Shown: in pieces, positions 34,824 to 43,531 of the stretch
Layout: each line of letters starts with the position of its first letter
Position numbering within the stretch: the stretch's first letter is position 1
NCBI GenBank assembly: GCA_017577405.1
Contig: PIUA01000021.1
Span: 1-64,000 of the forward strand
Origin: Bacillota bacterium
GTDB lineage: Bacteria > Bacillota > Limnochordia > Limnochordales > Limnochordaceae
Length of the DNA: 64,000 nt
Direction: 5' to 3'
Translations under genes and position numbers: made by a program
Notes under the pieces: model-generated
The model's input: only the letters and a program-made list of their open reading frames with translations
What the model was told of the DNA's origin: nothing
The model's database searches: none

Positions 34824-34992
34824 GCTTGCCATCGAACCCAACCGGCGCCTGTTCGCCAATCAGGCCCGATGCCTCGAAGGTGGCGCCTTCCCAGCGGAAT
34901 GATGGTGCATCACCGAGAGAGATGGAACAAGAGCTGCTGCCAGCCGCTGGAGCACCACGCTCAGGGGCGGAACGCCCCATTATGATTGTATT
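34798..34992 (-). ncRNA. Candidate structured RNA or attenuator leader
   Basis: About 190 bases of gene-free minus-strand sequence that starts just after a consensus promoter (34994-35023) and ends in an 11-bp GC hairpin with a TTTC/GAAA loop (34798-34808 with 34813-34823). Inside, three further pairings are visible: 34964-34969 with 34973-34978 (6 bp), 34944-34958 with 34880-34897 (two helices of 7-8 bp around a small bulge), and 34847-34851 with 34861-34865. I could not match it to a T-box, SAM, TPP, FMN, cobalamin, 6S or SRP pattern. It may be a small RNA, or a leader controlling the glycosyltransferase 90 bases downstream. Confidence 0.45.
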
Positions 34993-34993
34993 T

Positions 34994-35023
34994 ACCTTAC
35001 CATGGCGCTCCGCGGAGTGTCAA
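34994..35023 (-). promoter_or_regulatory. Promoter of the candidate RNA / glycosyltransferase
   Basis: Minus strand TTGACA (35018-35023), 18-base spacer, TAAGGT (34994-34999). The predicted start of transcription is near 34987-34992. The rest of the gap up to the MFS gene (35024-35167) shows only that gene's ribosome site. Confidence 0.75.
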
Positions 35024-35167
35024 GGCAGGTCCTGGCCGCCTTCTCCCGGAAGAACCGGGGCCGCCGGTGGCCGCACCCGCAGCGGGCCGCTTGTTCCCCC
35101 GGGACAAGGAGCCCAGCGGGCCGTCCCGAACAGAGGGAGCAGCTGGCTCTTGGAAGGAGGCGTCTGC

Positions 35168-36406
35168 GTGACCTTGCGCTGGGGTCGGACCTTCTTGCTG
35201 GGTTTGGGATTCTTCGCCATCTCAGGGGCCTGGGCGCTCTTCAACGTCCAGGTCCCCCTCTACCTGCGGGGGTTCCTGGCGCCCCGGTTCCCCGAGCAGG
35301 TGAACACCTTGGTGGGCACCTTCATGATCCTGGACGAGATCGCCGCCCTCTTCCTGGAACCGTACGTGGGCGCCCTCAGCGACCGGACCCGGACCCGCCT
35401 GGGCCCCCGGCTGCCCTACGTCCTGGTGGGCATGCCCCTGGCGGGCCTGGCCTTCCTCTTCCTCCCCTACCACACCAGCCTCGTCAGTCTCATCGCCCTC
35501 GTCATCCTCTTCGACTTCTTCATGGGGATTCACCGCTCCCCCACCGTCGCCCTCATGCCCGACGTGACGCCGGAACCGCTGCGAAGCCCGGCCAACGGCG
35601 TGATCAACCTGATGGGCGGCCTGGGCGGCGCCGTCGCCTTCGGGGTGGGGGCCCTCTTCCTGCCCGACCATGACCGGACGGCCTTCGCCATCATGGGCGG
35701 CCTCTTGCTCGTGGTGCCCTGGATCCTCCTCATCTTCCTGAAGGAGGCCAGGACCCCCCTGGGGTGGCGGGACGGGCCGCCAGAGGAGGAAGCGCCTGGG
35801 CTTCTCACCACCGTTGGAGGCCTGATCCGCTCCCGAGACCGCCGGCCCCTGGCGCTCCTCTTCGGGCTCCTCTTGATCTGGGGTTCCTGGAACGCGCTCA
35901 ACCAGCTGTTCAGCACCTACGCCACCGTCCGGCTGGGGATGACCTCGGGCGCCGCCTCTCAGGCGCTCCTGGCGGCCGCGGCCATGCTCATTCTCCTGGC
36001 CATCCCCGGCGGCCTGGTGGGAGCCCGGCTGGGCCGGCACCGGACCATGGCCACCGCCGGCGGGCTGCTGGTGCTGGTTCTGCTCGTGGCGCCCCTCCTC
36101 CGCCCCGGCCTTCCCCTGCTCCTGGCCCTGGCCGCGGTGGGGATTCTCTGGGCCTTCATCGTCGTCAACGCGTACCCCTCGGTGGCCGCCCTCGGCCAGA
36201 ATGTCCAGACGGGCACCTACACGGGCCTCTACTACCTGTTCACCACCACGGGGGCCATCCTCACGCCCCCTGTCCTGGGCGCCCTCATGGACCGGTTCGG
36301 TGAGGCCTTCCTCTTCACCGGGGCCGCGCTCCAGACCCTCCTGGGCGTTCTCCTCCTCTGGCTGGCCGCGCCCCGGGCCGCCCAGGCCCCGGAGGTCCGG
36401 CCCTAG
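35168..36406 (+). CDS. MFS transporter (GPH/SLC45-like sugar permease)
   Basis: Twelve-helix major facilitator, 412 residues. The first cytoplasmic loop has EPYVGALSDRTRTRLGPRLPYVLVGMP, the D-R-x-x-T-R-x-G-x-R-x-P pattern of the sugar:cation symporter and SLC45-like group. A second motif-A-like loop is degenerate (PGGLVGARLGRHRTM). A charged central loop joins the halves (LKEARTPLGWRDGPPEEE). GTG 35168 has GGAAGGAGG upstream; the longer open frame is not credible. It is convergent with the pyruvate oxidoreductase operon, with a shared terminator. Likely a disaccharide importer, by family only. Confidence 0.87.
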   Translation: MTLRWGRTFLLGLGFFAISGAWALFNVQVPLYLRGFLAPRFPEQVNTLVGTFMILDEIAALFLEPYVGALSDRTRTRLGPRLPYVLVGMPLAGLAFLFLPYHTSLVSLIALVILFDFFMGIHRSPTVALMPDVTPEPLRSPANGVINLMGGLGGAVAFGVGALFLPDHDRTAFAIMGGLLLVVPWILLIFLKEARTPLGWRDGPPEEEAPGLLTTVGGLIRSRDRRPLALLFGLLLIWGSWNALNQLFSTYATVRLGMTSGAASQALLAAAAMLILLAIPGGLVGARLGRHRTMATAGGLLVLVLLVAPLLRPGLPLLLALAAVGILWAFIVVNAYPSVAALGQNVQTGTYTGLYYLFTTTGAILTPPVLGALMDRFGEAFLFTGAALQTLLGVLLLWLAAPRAAQAPEVRP

Positions 36407-36436
36407 CGGGCGGCCGCCGGCAGGGGCAAACGAGAA

Positions 36437-36458
36437 CGGGCCGGGGAGACCCGGCCCG
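36437..36458. terminator. Bidirectional terminator between MFS and oxidoreductase genes
   Basis: Perfect 9-bp stem (36437-36445 with 36450-36458), 4-base loop, between two convergent stop codons. Rightward tail CTTCCG, leftward tail TTCTCGTTTG. Confidence 0.72.
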
Positions 36459-36487
36459 CTTCCGTCCCCACCTTGACCTGGAGCGGA

Positions 36488-38782
36488 TCAGAGGATGGGG
36501 CTGGCGTGCTTGGCCTTCAGCTGCTCCCAGCGGAAGTCGACCTCCCGCTGGATTTCCTCCAGCATCTCGGCATATTCCGGCTTGAGCAGGTGCCGGGTCT
36601 TGCCCATCATCTTGAGCCACTCGCTGACGGGCACCTTCTTCTCCCGGTCCTCGGGATTGTAGGTGATGGTGGTCTTCCCCTGCTCCACCTCGTAGAGCGG
36701 GAAGAAGCAGCTGTTGACGGCCGCCTCCAGGATCTTGGTGCCCAGCCGCTCCTCGCTCCGCCAGTTGAGGGGGCAGCTGATGAGGATCTTGCCGTAGGCC
36801 GTCCCCTCGTGGGTGGCGTAGTACTGGGCCTTGGCCGCCTTCTTGACCAGATCCTGGGGGAACGCCTCGGAGCCCGTGAAGACGTACGGGATGCGGGTCG
36901 CCGCCATGATCTGGGCCGTGTCCTTGTGGTGGAAGGTCTTGCCCCTGCCCACCGAACCCACGTTGCTGGTGCTGGTCCGGTGCCCGTAGGGCGTCGAGTA
37001 CGACAGCTGGGCGCCGGTGTTCATGTACCCCTGGTTGTCGTACTCCAGGATGATCAGCCGGTGGTTCCGCAGGGCGGTCCCCAGGGCGGAGCCCATGCCG
37101 ATGTCCATCCCGCCGTCCCCGGTGATCATGATGAAGGTGAGCTCATCATCGGGCGGAAGCTCGCCCCGACGCTGCCGCTCCCGGAAGGCCTCCAGCGCAC
37201 CGGCCAGGGTGGGGGCCCCGTTCTGGAAGAGGTTGTGGATGAACGAGACCCGGTGGGCGCTGTAGGGGTACCCGGTGGTGGTCACGTAGGCGCAACCCGT
37301 CTGGTAGAGGACCACCACGTCGCCCTCGATCCCCTTCAGGAAGGTGTCCACCCCAGAGAAGATGCCGCAGCCGGGGCAGGCCCCGTGACCCGAGAGGATC
37401 CGCTTGGGCCGCGCGGTGAGCTCCCGCGGCCGGGCGATCTTCACCTCAAGGCGGCCCGTCTCCTCGTTCTTGGTCACCTCGACCAGGCCCTGGTTGACCT
37501 CTTCCTTGGTGAGAGGATCGACGACCCGCACGGGCGTCTTCTCAGGATCGCCCGGCGTCACACCCAGGTAGTCGAAGGGCTTCTCCACCTTGCCCGTCTT
37601 GGCCGTCTCGATGGCCAGCTCGAAGAGAGCACGGGCGTCCTCCGGGTAGAACTCCTTGCCGCCCAGGCCGTAGATCCGGGAGAGGACCAGGGTCTTGTTC
37701 TCCCGGTCGTCCCAGAGAGCCGACTTGATCTCGTGGGTGAGCTGGGACCCGTCCTCGCCAAAGGAGGTATCGGCCCGCTCGCCCACCACCAGGGCCTTGA
37801 CGTTCTTGAGGGCACGGCGGATCTCCTCAGCCGGGAAGGGCCGGAGCACGTTGGGGCTGATGACGCCCGCCTTGATGCCCTCTTCCCGCAGCGCGTCCGC
37901 CACGTCCTTGGCCGTCTCCGCCGCGGAGTTGACCAGGAAGAGGGCGACCTCCGCATCCTCCATCCGGTAGGTGTCCAGGATGGGGTAGTGCCGGCCCGTC
38001 AGCTTGCCCCACTCGGCGAAGATCTCCGGGATCACCCGGCGGGCCTCGTCGAAGGCCAGCTTCAGCTGGTACTTGTTGTTGATGAAGTCGGGCTCGTTCA
38101 TGTAAGGCCCGATGCTCACCGGGTTGCGCGGGTCGACGGAGGTGAACTCCTGGTGCCGCTCACCCAGGAAGTCCCGGACCACCTGGGGATCCTCAAAGTA
38201 CTGGACCCGGCGCTTCTGGTGGCTGGTGAAGAAGCCGTCGTAGGCCACGATCACCGGGAGCTGGATCTTGGGGTGCTCGCCGATCTTGACGGCCAGCACG
38301 TTCATGTCGTAGACGGCCTGGGGGTCGCGGGCCAGGAGGACGATCCAGCCGGTGTGGATGGCAAAGTAGAGGTCCGAGTGGTCCCCGTGAATGTTCAAGG
38401 GGCCGCTGATGGACCGGGTGACCAGGTTGAGCACCATGGGCATGCGGGTGCCCGACTGGACGGGCAGCTGCTCCAGGGCGTACATGAGCCCGTTGGCGCT
38501 GGTGGCGTTCAGGACCCGGGCCCCTGCCGTCGCGGCGCCGTAGCAGATCCCCGCCGCGCCGTGCTCCCCGTCCCCGGGGATCATGACGATGTCGTGCTCC
38601 CCTTCCGCCTTCATGGCGTCAAGGAACTCGGCAATCTCCGTGGACGGGGTGATGGGGTAGTAGCCCATCACGTGGAAGTTGATCTGGCGGGCGGCCACCG
38701 CGGCCATCTCGTTGCCGCTCAGGAAGTCGACCTTCTGCTTGGGGCGCCCGGCCTCGCGCAGGGCCTCTTCGGCAACAGCCAT
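36488..38782 (-). CDS. Pyruvate (2-oxoacid):ferredoxin oxidoreductase, fused alpha-beta chain
   Basis: Catalytic chain of 764 residues that joins the alpha subunit (about 15-400) and the beta subunit (about 470-764). Alpha begins with LSGNEMAAVAARQINFHVMGYYPITPSTEI and has GEHGAAGICYGAATAGARV. Beta has the CPGC and TGC cluster ligands, the thiamine diphosphate motif GDGGMDIGMGSALGTALRN and YDNQGYMNTGAQLSYSTPYG, which is the pyruvate-type signature. It converts pyruvate and CoA to acetyl-CoA, CO2 and reduced ferredoxin. ATG 38782 overlaps the gamma-delta stop by one base (TGATG). Alpha-beta fusion together with gamma-delta fusion is an uncommon arrangement. Confidence 0.92.
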   Translation of the reverse strand: MAVAEEALREAGRPKQKVDFLSGNEMAAVAARQINFHVMGYYPITPSTEIAEFLDAMKAEGEHDIVMIPGDGEHGAAGICYGAATAGARVLNATSANGLMYALEQLPVQSGTRMPMVLNLVTRSISGPLNIHGDHSDLYFAIHTGWIVLLARDPQAVYDMNVLAVKIGEHPKIQLPVIVAYDGFFTSHQKRRVQYFEDPQVVRDFLGERHQEFTSVDPRNPVSIGPYMNEPDFINNKYQLKLAFDEARRVIPEIFAEWGKLTGRHYPILDTYRMEDAEVALFLVNSAAETAKDVADALREEGIKAGVISPNVLRPFPAEEIRRALKNVKALVVGERADTSFGEDGSQLTHEIKSALWDDRENKTLVLSRIYGLGGKEFYPEDARALFELAIETAKTGKVEKPFDYLGVTPGDPEKTPVRVVDPLTKEEVNQGLVEVTKNEETGRLEVKIARPRELTARPKRILSGHGACPGCGIFSGVDTFLKGIEGDVVVLYQTGCAYVTTTGYPYSAHRVSFIHNLFQNGAPTLAGALEAFRERQRRGELPPDDELTFIMITGDGGMDIGMGSALGTALRNHRLIILEYDNQGYMNTGAQLSYSTPYGHRTSTSNVGSVGRGKTFHHKDTAQIMAATRIPYVFTGSEAFPQDLVKKAAKAQYYATHEGTAYGKILISCPLNWRSEERLGTKILEAAVNSCFFPLYEVEQGKTTITYNPEDREKKVPVSEWLKMMGKTRHLLKPEYAEMLEEIQREVDFRWEQLKAKHASPIL

Positions 38783-39798
38783 CAGGCAATCACCCTTTCC
38801 GCGTGGACGAAGCGATGGGGGACCCGGCGGCTCGCGACCAGTTCGGCGGTCTCCCTGGCCTCCGTCAGGGCGCCGGGCACCGGGCAGGCTTCAACACACT
38901 TGAGGCAGCCCTTGCAGTACTGGTAGTCGATGCCCACCAAGCGCTGGGCCGGGCGGCCCTTCTTGTCGGTCCCCTGTTCCCAGACAAAGCAGTAGTCGGG
39001 GCAGACGAAGTCGCACTGGCCGCAGTCGATGCACTTCTCCCGATCGAAGACAGGCACGAAGCCCTCCCGGGAGGCGCTCAGATCCTTCAGCATGCTGTTG
39101 CCGGGATCGGCGACCACGCCGCCCAGGGGAGCGTTCAGGTACCCCCACTTGGGAGCCGGACGGTGGTAGGGCTTGCCTTCGCCCGTACCGTCGCCCAAGG
39201 TCTTCAGCTCCAGCTCCTCGTAGCCCCGGTCGAAGCTCCGCAGGTTCCGCTCGACCAGATGGGGGTACTTCCGTTCAAAGGTGGAGCGGATGACGGCCTT
39301 GACCGCCTCGGGATCAATGAAACCCGAAGCCCGGGTCAGCGCGCCCATCATCACGGTGTTGATGCGGCTCTTCTCCTCCACCGCGATCTGGAGCGCATCC
39401 ACCACGCCCAGGGTGCCGCTGGTCATCTTCAGGTCCTGGGCCAGCTCATCCAGGCTCCGGGCGGTGTTGACGACCACCACGCTGTTGGGGTAGATGCCCC
39501 CGGCGGGGTCGCCCGTCCGGATCAAGGCCTCGTGGAAGATGGCCAGAAGGTGCGGCCGCTCCACGGGCGCGCTGGTCCGGAGCTTGATCTCCGGCGGGCC
39601 CAAACGGATGAAGCTTTTGACAGGCGTTCCCTTCTTTTCGGAGCCGTACGAGGCGAAGTTGGCCCCGTTGAAACCCATGTGCAGAACGGCGGCTTCGGCG
39701 AGCATCTTGCCCGCCAGGTTGGCCCCCAGCCCCCCGATGGATTCCAGACGAATCTCGTAGAATCCCTCTTCGTTGGTGACGGGCAACGTCGCGTTCAT
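38782..39798 (-). CDS. Pyruvate (2-oxoacid):ferredoxin oxidoreductase, fused gamma-delta chain
   Basis: Electron-transfer chain of 338 residues. Residues about 10-190 are the gamma domain (RLESIGGLGANLAGKMLAEAAV and GSEKKGTPVKSFIRL). The C-terminal part is the delta ferredoxin domain with two [4Fe-4S] motifs, CIDCGQCDFVCPDYC and CKGCLKCVEACP. It accepts electrons from the thiamine enzyme and passes them to ferredoxin. ATG 39798 follows AGGGGGAA. It is the first gene of a two-gene operon with a promoter at 39868-39896. Confidence 0.92.
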   Translation of the reverse strand: MNATLPVTNEEGFYEIRLESIGGLGANLAGKMLAEAAVLHMGFNGANFASYGSEKKGTPVKSFIRLGPPEIKLRTSAPVERPHLLAIFHEALIRTGDPAGGIYPNSVVVVNTARSLDELAQDLKMTSGTLGVVDALQIAVEEKSRINTVMMGALTRASGFIDPEAVKAVIRSTFERKYPHLVERNLRSFDRGYEELELKTLGDGTGEGKPYHRPAPKWGYLNAPLGGVVADPGNSMLKDLSASREGFVPVFDREKCIDCGQCDFVCPDYCFVWEQGTDKKGRPAQRLVGIDYQYCKGCLKCVEACPVPGALTEARETAELVASRRVPHRFVHAERVIA

Positions 39799-39867
39799 CG
39801 AGTTCCCCCTCTCCCTCACGACAGAGACACGCTCCGGGCGGCACCAAACCCACGCGTGTCCCACTCG

Positions 39868-39896
39868 ATCGTACCATTGATCACAAGATCACACAA
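39868..39896 (-). promoter_or_regulatory. Promoter of the pyruvate:ferredoxin oxidoreductase operon
   Basis: Minus strand TTGTGT (39891-39896), 17-base spacer, TACGAT (39868-39873), about 70 bases before the gamma-delta ATG. The spacer contains a repeated TGTGATC that could bind a regulator. Nothing else is seen in the gap 39799-40030. Confidence 0.6.
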
Positions 39897-40030
39897 CCGA
39901 CGAACCGACCGATCCAACAATCCCCATCACCTTCTCCGCAAATAGGGTCAAAGTTCACGGGTCATCTGTCCCAAGGGTCGGCTCGTCCCCGGCAAGGTTG
40001 AGTCCCCGGGTGAGACCAGCGCGGCGCGTG

Positions 40031-40058
40031 AAAAAGGGCCCTGCCGCGGGCAGGGCCC
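40031..40058 (-). terminator. Intrinsic terminator of the leuCD-glyA operon
   Basis: Perfect 10-bp stem (40036-40045 with 40049-40058), 3-base loop, followed on the minus strand by TTTTT. It lies 17 bases past the glyA stop. Confidence 0.9.
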
Positions 40059-40074
40059 TAGATCCCAGGCCGGC

Positions 40075-41346
40075 TCAGGGCCAGCCGGGGTAGAGGGGGA
40101 AGGCGTCGGTCAGCTGCCGGACCTGGTCGGCGATGGCGGCGGCCTCGGCCGGCGCGGTGAGGGCCCGGTCGATCAGGTCGGCGATGAGGACCATCTCCCC
40201 TTCTTTCATCCCCCGGGTGGTGACCGCCGGGGTCCCCAGCCGGATCCCGCTGGCGATGAAGGGCTTCTCCGTGTCGAAGGGGATGGTGTTCTTGTTGACG
40301 GTGATCCCCACCGCCTCCAGCCGCTCCTCCGCCTCCTTGCCCGTCAGGCCCCGGGCCTTCACGTCCACCAGGAGGAGGTGGGTGTCGGTCCCGCCCGTCA
40401 CCAGGCGCCAGCCCCGCTCCTGCAAGGCCTGGCCCAGGGCCCGGGCGTTCCGGACCACCTGTTCCTGGTAGGCTCGGAACTCCGGCGTGAGGGCCTCCTT
40501 CAAGGCCACCGCCTTGGCCGCGATGACGTGCATGAGCGGGCCGCCCTGGATGCCGGGGAAGACCGCCTTGTCCACCGCCGGGCCCCACTCGGCGGTGGTG
40601 AGGATCAACCCACCCCGGGGCCCCCGCAGGGTCTTATGGGTGGTGGTGGTGACGAAGGTCGCATGGGGCACCGGGTTGGGATGGAGCCCCGCGGCGACGA
40701 GCCCGGCGATGTGGGCCATGTCCACCATGAGGAGGGCGCCCGCTTCCTGGGCGATGGCCGCAAACCGGGCGAAGTCCAGCTGGCGCGGGTAGGCGCTGGC
40801 CCCGGCCACGATCAGCTTGGGCCGGTGCTCCAAGGCCAGGCGGCGGACCTCGTCGTAGTCCAGCTCCTCCGTCTCCCGGGAGACATGGTAGGGGATGACC
40901 CGGAACCACTTCCCCGACAGGTTGACGGGGCTGCCGTGGGTCAAGTGGCCCCCGTGGGGCAAGGCCATACCCATGATGGTCGCCCCCGGCTCCAGAGCCG
41001 CGAAGTAGACGGCCTGGTTGGCCTGGGCCCCCGAATGGGGCTGGACGTTGACGTGCTCCGCACCGAAGAGGGCCTGGGCCCGCTCGATGGCCAGCCGCTC
41101 CGGGATGTCCACGTACCGGCAGCCGCCGTAGTAACGGCGCCCTGGGTACCCTTCGGCGTACTTGTTGGTCATCACCAGGCCCTGGGCAGCCATGACGGCC
41201 CGGCTGGCGAAGTTCTCGGAGGCGATCAGCTCCAGGGTCTGCTGCTGGCGACGGACCTCGGCGGCGATGGCCTCCGCCACCTCCGGGTCCACCCGCCGGA
41301 TCTGCTCCAACGCTTCCGATCGGTAAAGAGCTTCCTCGTCGGCCAC
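40075..41346 (-). CDS. glyA: Serine hydroxymethyltransferase
   Basis: PLP enzyme of 423 residues interconverting serine and glycine with tetrahydrofolate, cytoplasmic. The N-terminus [14 protein letters not shown], the [16 protein letters not shown] segment, and the PLP lysine in [14 protein letters not shown] are all intact, as is the C-terminal [18 protein letters not shown] 41346 follows AGGAGG; the open frame upstream lacks family residues and lies over the end of leuD. It is the last gene after leuC and leuD, a pairing that could tie leucine synthesis to one-carbon supply, by context only. Confidence 0.96.
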   Translation of the reverse strand: MADEEALYRSEALEQIRRVDPEVAEAIAAEVRRQQQTLELIASENFASRAVMAAQGLVMTNKYAEGYPGRRYYGGCRYVDIPERLAIERAQALFGAEHVNVQPHSGAQANQAVYFAALEPGATIMGMALPHGGHLTHGSPVNLSGKWFRVIPYHVSRETEELDYDEVRRLALEHRPKLIVAGASAYPRQLDFARFAAIAQEAGALLMVDMAHIAGLVAAGLHPNPVPHATFVTTTTHKTLRGPRGGLILTTAEWGPAVDKAVFPGIQGGPLMHVIAAKAVALKEALTPEFRAYQEQVVRNARALGQALQERGWRLVTGGTDTHLLLVDVKARGLTGKEAEERLEAVGITVNKNTIPFDTEKPFIASGIRLGTPAVTTRGMKEGEMVLIADLIDRALTAPAEAAAIADQVRQLTDAFPLYPGWP

Positions 41347-41383
41347 GATCCTCAGCCTCCTGCTGGCCCGGCCTGCCCGGCGG

Positions 41384-41977
41384 CTACCAACCGGGATGGG
41401 CGGCCTCGTACGCCCGGATGGCCGCCTCATGCTCCAAGGTGATGTCGATGGGGTCCAGCCCCTCCAAGAGCATGCGCCGCCGGAAGGCATCCAGCTCAAA
41501 AGGCTGGACCAGCCCGTGATCGTCCCGCACCTGGCAGGCCTCCAGGTCGACGGTCACGTAGTACCCCTCCTCCTCCGTGGCGCGGCGCATCAGCTCCCCA
41601 ACCACCTCAGCCTCGAGCCGGACCGGAAGGAGGCCGTTGTTGAGGCAGTTGTTGTAGAAGATGTCCGCGAAGGAGGGCGCCAGGATGGCCCGGAAGCCGT
41701 ACTCCTTCAGGGCCCAGGGGGCGTGCTCCCGGGAGGAGCCGCACCCGAAGTTGGCCCCGGTGATGAGGATGGTCGCCCCCTGGTAGCGGGGCAGGTTGAG
41801 GACGAAGTCGGGCCGGGGCTGGCCCTGCTCATCGTACCGCCAGTCGTAGAAGAGGAACTGGCCGAAGCCCGTCCGCTCCACCCGCTTGAGGAACTGCTTG
41901 GGAACGATCTGATCGGTATCCACATTGATCCGGTCCAAGGGGACCGCCAAGCCCCGGTGGACCCGGAACGGTTCCAT
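41384..41977 (-). CDS. leuD: 3-isopropylmalate dehydratase small subunit
   Basis: Swivel-domain subunit of isopropylmalate isomerase, 197 residues (leucine synthesis). Conserved parts are [34 protein letters not shown] and [17 protein letters not shown]. The ATG at 41977 has AAGGGAG nine bases before it; a GTG at 41983 is less well spaced. It follows leuC by 28 bases and precedes glyA by 37. The long form (near 200 residues) is the bacterial type. Confidence 0.95.
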   Translation of the reverse strand: MEPFRVHRGLAVPLDRINVDTDQIVPKQFLKRVERTGFGQFLFYDWRYDEQGQPRPDFVLNLPRYQGATILITGANFGCGSSREHAPWALKEYGFRAILAPSFADIFYNNCLNNGLLPVRLEAEVVGELMRRATEEEGYYVTVDLEACQVRDDHGLVQPFELDAFRRRMLLEGLDPIDITLEHEAAIRAYEAAHPGW

Positions 41978-42005
41978 GCGCACCGACTCCCTTCAGGCCA
42001 TAAGG

Positions 42006-43439
42006 TCAGGCTGTGAGCACCCCGAGTTCCCGCACATCCACAAAGTGGCCGTAGATGGCGGCCGCAGCGGCCATCACGGGGCTGACCAGGTGGGTCCGCC
42101 CGCCCCGCCCCTGCCGGCCCTCAAAGTTCCGGTTGGAGGTGGAGGCGCACCGCTCGCCGGGTTGGAGGATGTCCTGGTTCATGCCCAGGCACATGCTGCA
42201 GCCCGCCTCCCGCCACTCGAAGCCCGCCTCCTTGAAGATCTGATCCAAGCCTTCCTGCTCGGCCTGGTACTTGATCCACTGGGAGCCGGGCACCACCATG
42301 GCCCGCACGCCCGGGGCCACCTTCTTCCCCCGGACCACCTGGGCCGCCGCCCGGAGGTCCTCCAGCCGGGCGTTGGTGCAGGACCCGATGAAGACCCGGT
42401 CGATCTTGATCTCCTGGATGGGTGTGCCCGGCTCCAACCCCATGTACTCCAGGGCCCGCTCCGCCGCCCGGCGGGTTTCGGGGTCGGCAAACTCACTGGG
42501 GTCGGGCACCCGGCCGGTCACGTCGGTCACCATGCCGGGGCTGGTCCCCCAGGTCACCTGGGGCGCGAGGCGGGAGACGTCGAAGACCACCCGGTGGTCA
42601 AAGGTGGCATCGGGATCGGTGGGGAGGGTCTCCCAGTAGGCGACGGCCCGCTCGAAGGCGGCGCCCTTGGGCGCGTACCGCCGTCCCTCCAGGTAGGCGA
42701 AGGTGGTCGCATCAGGGGCGACCATCCCCGCCCGGGCCCCGGCCTCGATGGCCATGTTGCAGATGGTCATCCGCTCCTCCATGGTCATCCGTTCCACCAC
42801 GGGGCCCCGGTACTCCACCACGTAGCCTGTCGCCCCGTCGGTGCCGATCTGGCCGATGAGGCCCAGGATGACGTCCTTGGCCGTCACCCCCAAGCCCAGC
42901 TCCCCCTCGATCCAGATCTCCATGCTCTTGGGCTTCCACTGGGGGAGGGTTTGGGTGGCCAGCACATGCTCCACCTCGCTGGTCCCAATCCCAAAGGCCA
43001 GCGCACCGAAGGCCCCGTGGGTGGAGGTGTGGCTGTCGCCACAGACGATGGTCTTCCCGGGCTGGGTGAGGCCCAGCTGGGGGCCGATGATGTGGACAAT
43101 CCCCTGGTCCGGGCTGTACAGATCAAAGAGGGTGATCCCGAACTCCCGGCAGTTGCGGATCAACGTCTCCATCTGCTGGGCCGCAATGGGGTCCGGGCTC
43201 AGGGGCTGGCCGGGAATCCTGGGGGTGGTGGGCACGTTGTGGTCCATGGTTGCAAAGGTGAGGTCAGGCCGCCGCACCCGGCGTCCGGCCAGGCGCAGGC
43301 CTTCAAAGGCCTGGGGGGAAGTCACCTCGTGGAGGAGGTGGAGGTCGATGTAGAGAAGGGGCGGCTTGCCCGGCTCCTCCACCACCACGTGGGCTTCCCA
43401 CACCTTGTCGAAGAGGGTCTTTCCCGCCACCTTGGTCAC
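42006..43439 (-). CDS. leuC: 3-isopropylmalate dehydratase large subunit
   Basis: Aconitase-superfamily subunit of 477 residues carrying a [4Fe-4S] cluster; with LeuD it isomerises 2- to 3-isopropylmalate. Cluster ligands lie in [13 protein letters not shown] and GCSMCLGMN, and [23 protein letters not shown] is intact. The protein start is near [18 protein letters not shown] codons at 43439 and 43430 both fit; the second has GAGGTGA before it. A TATAAT lies only four bases upstream of GTG 43439, so the message could be nearly leaderless. Confidence 0.95.
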   Translation of the reverse strand: MTKVAGKTLFDKVWEAHVVVEEPGKPPLLYIDLHLLHEVTSPQAFEGLRLAGRRVRRPDLTFATMDHNVPTTPRIPGQPLSPDPIAAQQMETLIRNCREFGITLFDLYSPDQGIVHIIGPQLGLTQPGKTIVCGDSHTSTHGAFGALAFGIGTSEVEHVLATQTLPQWKPKSMEIWIEGELGLGVTAKDVILGLIGQIGTDGATGYVVEYRGPVVERMTMEERMTICNMAIEAGARAGMVAPDATTFAYLEGRRYAPKGAAFERAVAYWETLPTDPDATFDHRVVFDVSRLAPQVTWGTSPGMVTDVTGRVPDPSEFADPETRRAAERALEYMGLEPGTPIQEIKIDRVFIGSCTNARLEDLRAAAQVVRGKKVAPGVRAMVVPGSQWIKYQAEQEGLDQIFKEAGFEWREAGCSMCLGMNQDILQPGERCASTSNRNFEGRQGRGGRTHLVSPVMAAAAAIYGHFVDVRELGVLTA

Positions 43440-43443
43440 CTCG

Positions 43444-43471
43444 ATTATACCGGCGGTCGCCAGGGTTTCAG
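43444..43471 (-). promoter_or_regulatory. Probable promoter of leuCD-glyA
   Basis: Minus strand TATAAT (43444-43449) with CTGAAA 16 bases further upstream (43466-43471). The -35 is weak, but the site lies just after the trpB terminator and just before leuC, where a promoter is expected. Confidence 0.55.
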
Positions 43472-43479
43472 AATGAGTA

Positions 43480-43513
43480 CGGCGCCCGGCGGGAGAACCC
43501 TGCCCGGGCGCCG
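43480..43513 (-). terminator. Terminator of trpB
   Basis: Ten-bp perfect stem (43480-43489 with 43504-43513) with a 14-base loop, 18 bases after the trpB stop; leftward tail TACTCATTCTG is only mildly T-rich. Confidence 0.55.
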
Positions 43514-43531
43514 TCACGAAGGCTCTCAGGC

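Noticed and set aside
36473-38926. An 817-residue open frame on the plus strand
   Set aside because: It is antisense to the pyruvate oxidoreductase genes, has low-complexity Gly/Val/Asp/His composition and no domain; it arises from high GC.
39868-39900. Possible Rex operator at the oxidoreductase promoter
   Set aside because: The sequence has TTGTGT and TTGTGATCAA but lacks the inverted TCACAA arm of the Rex consensus.
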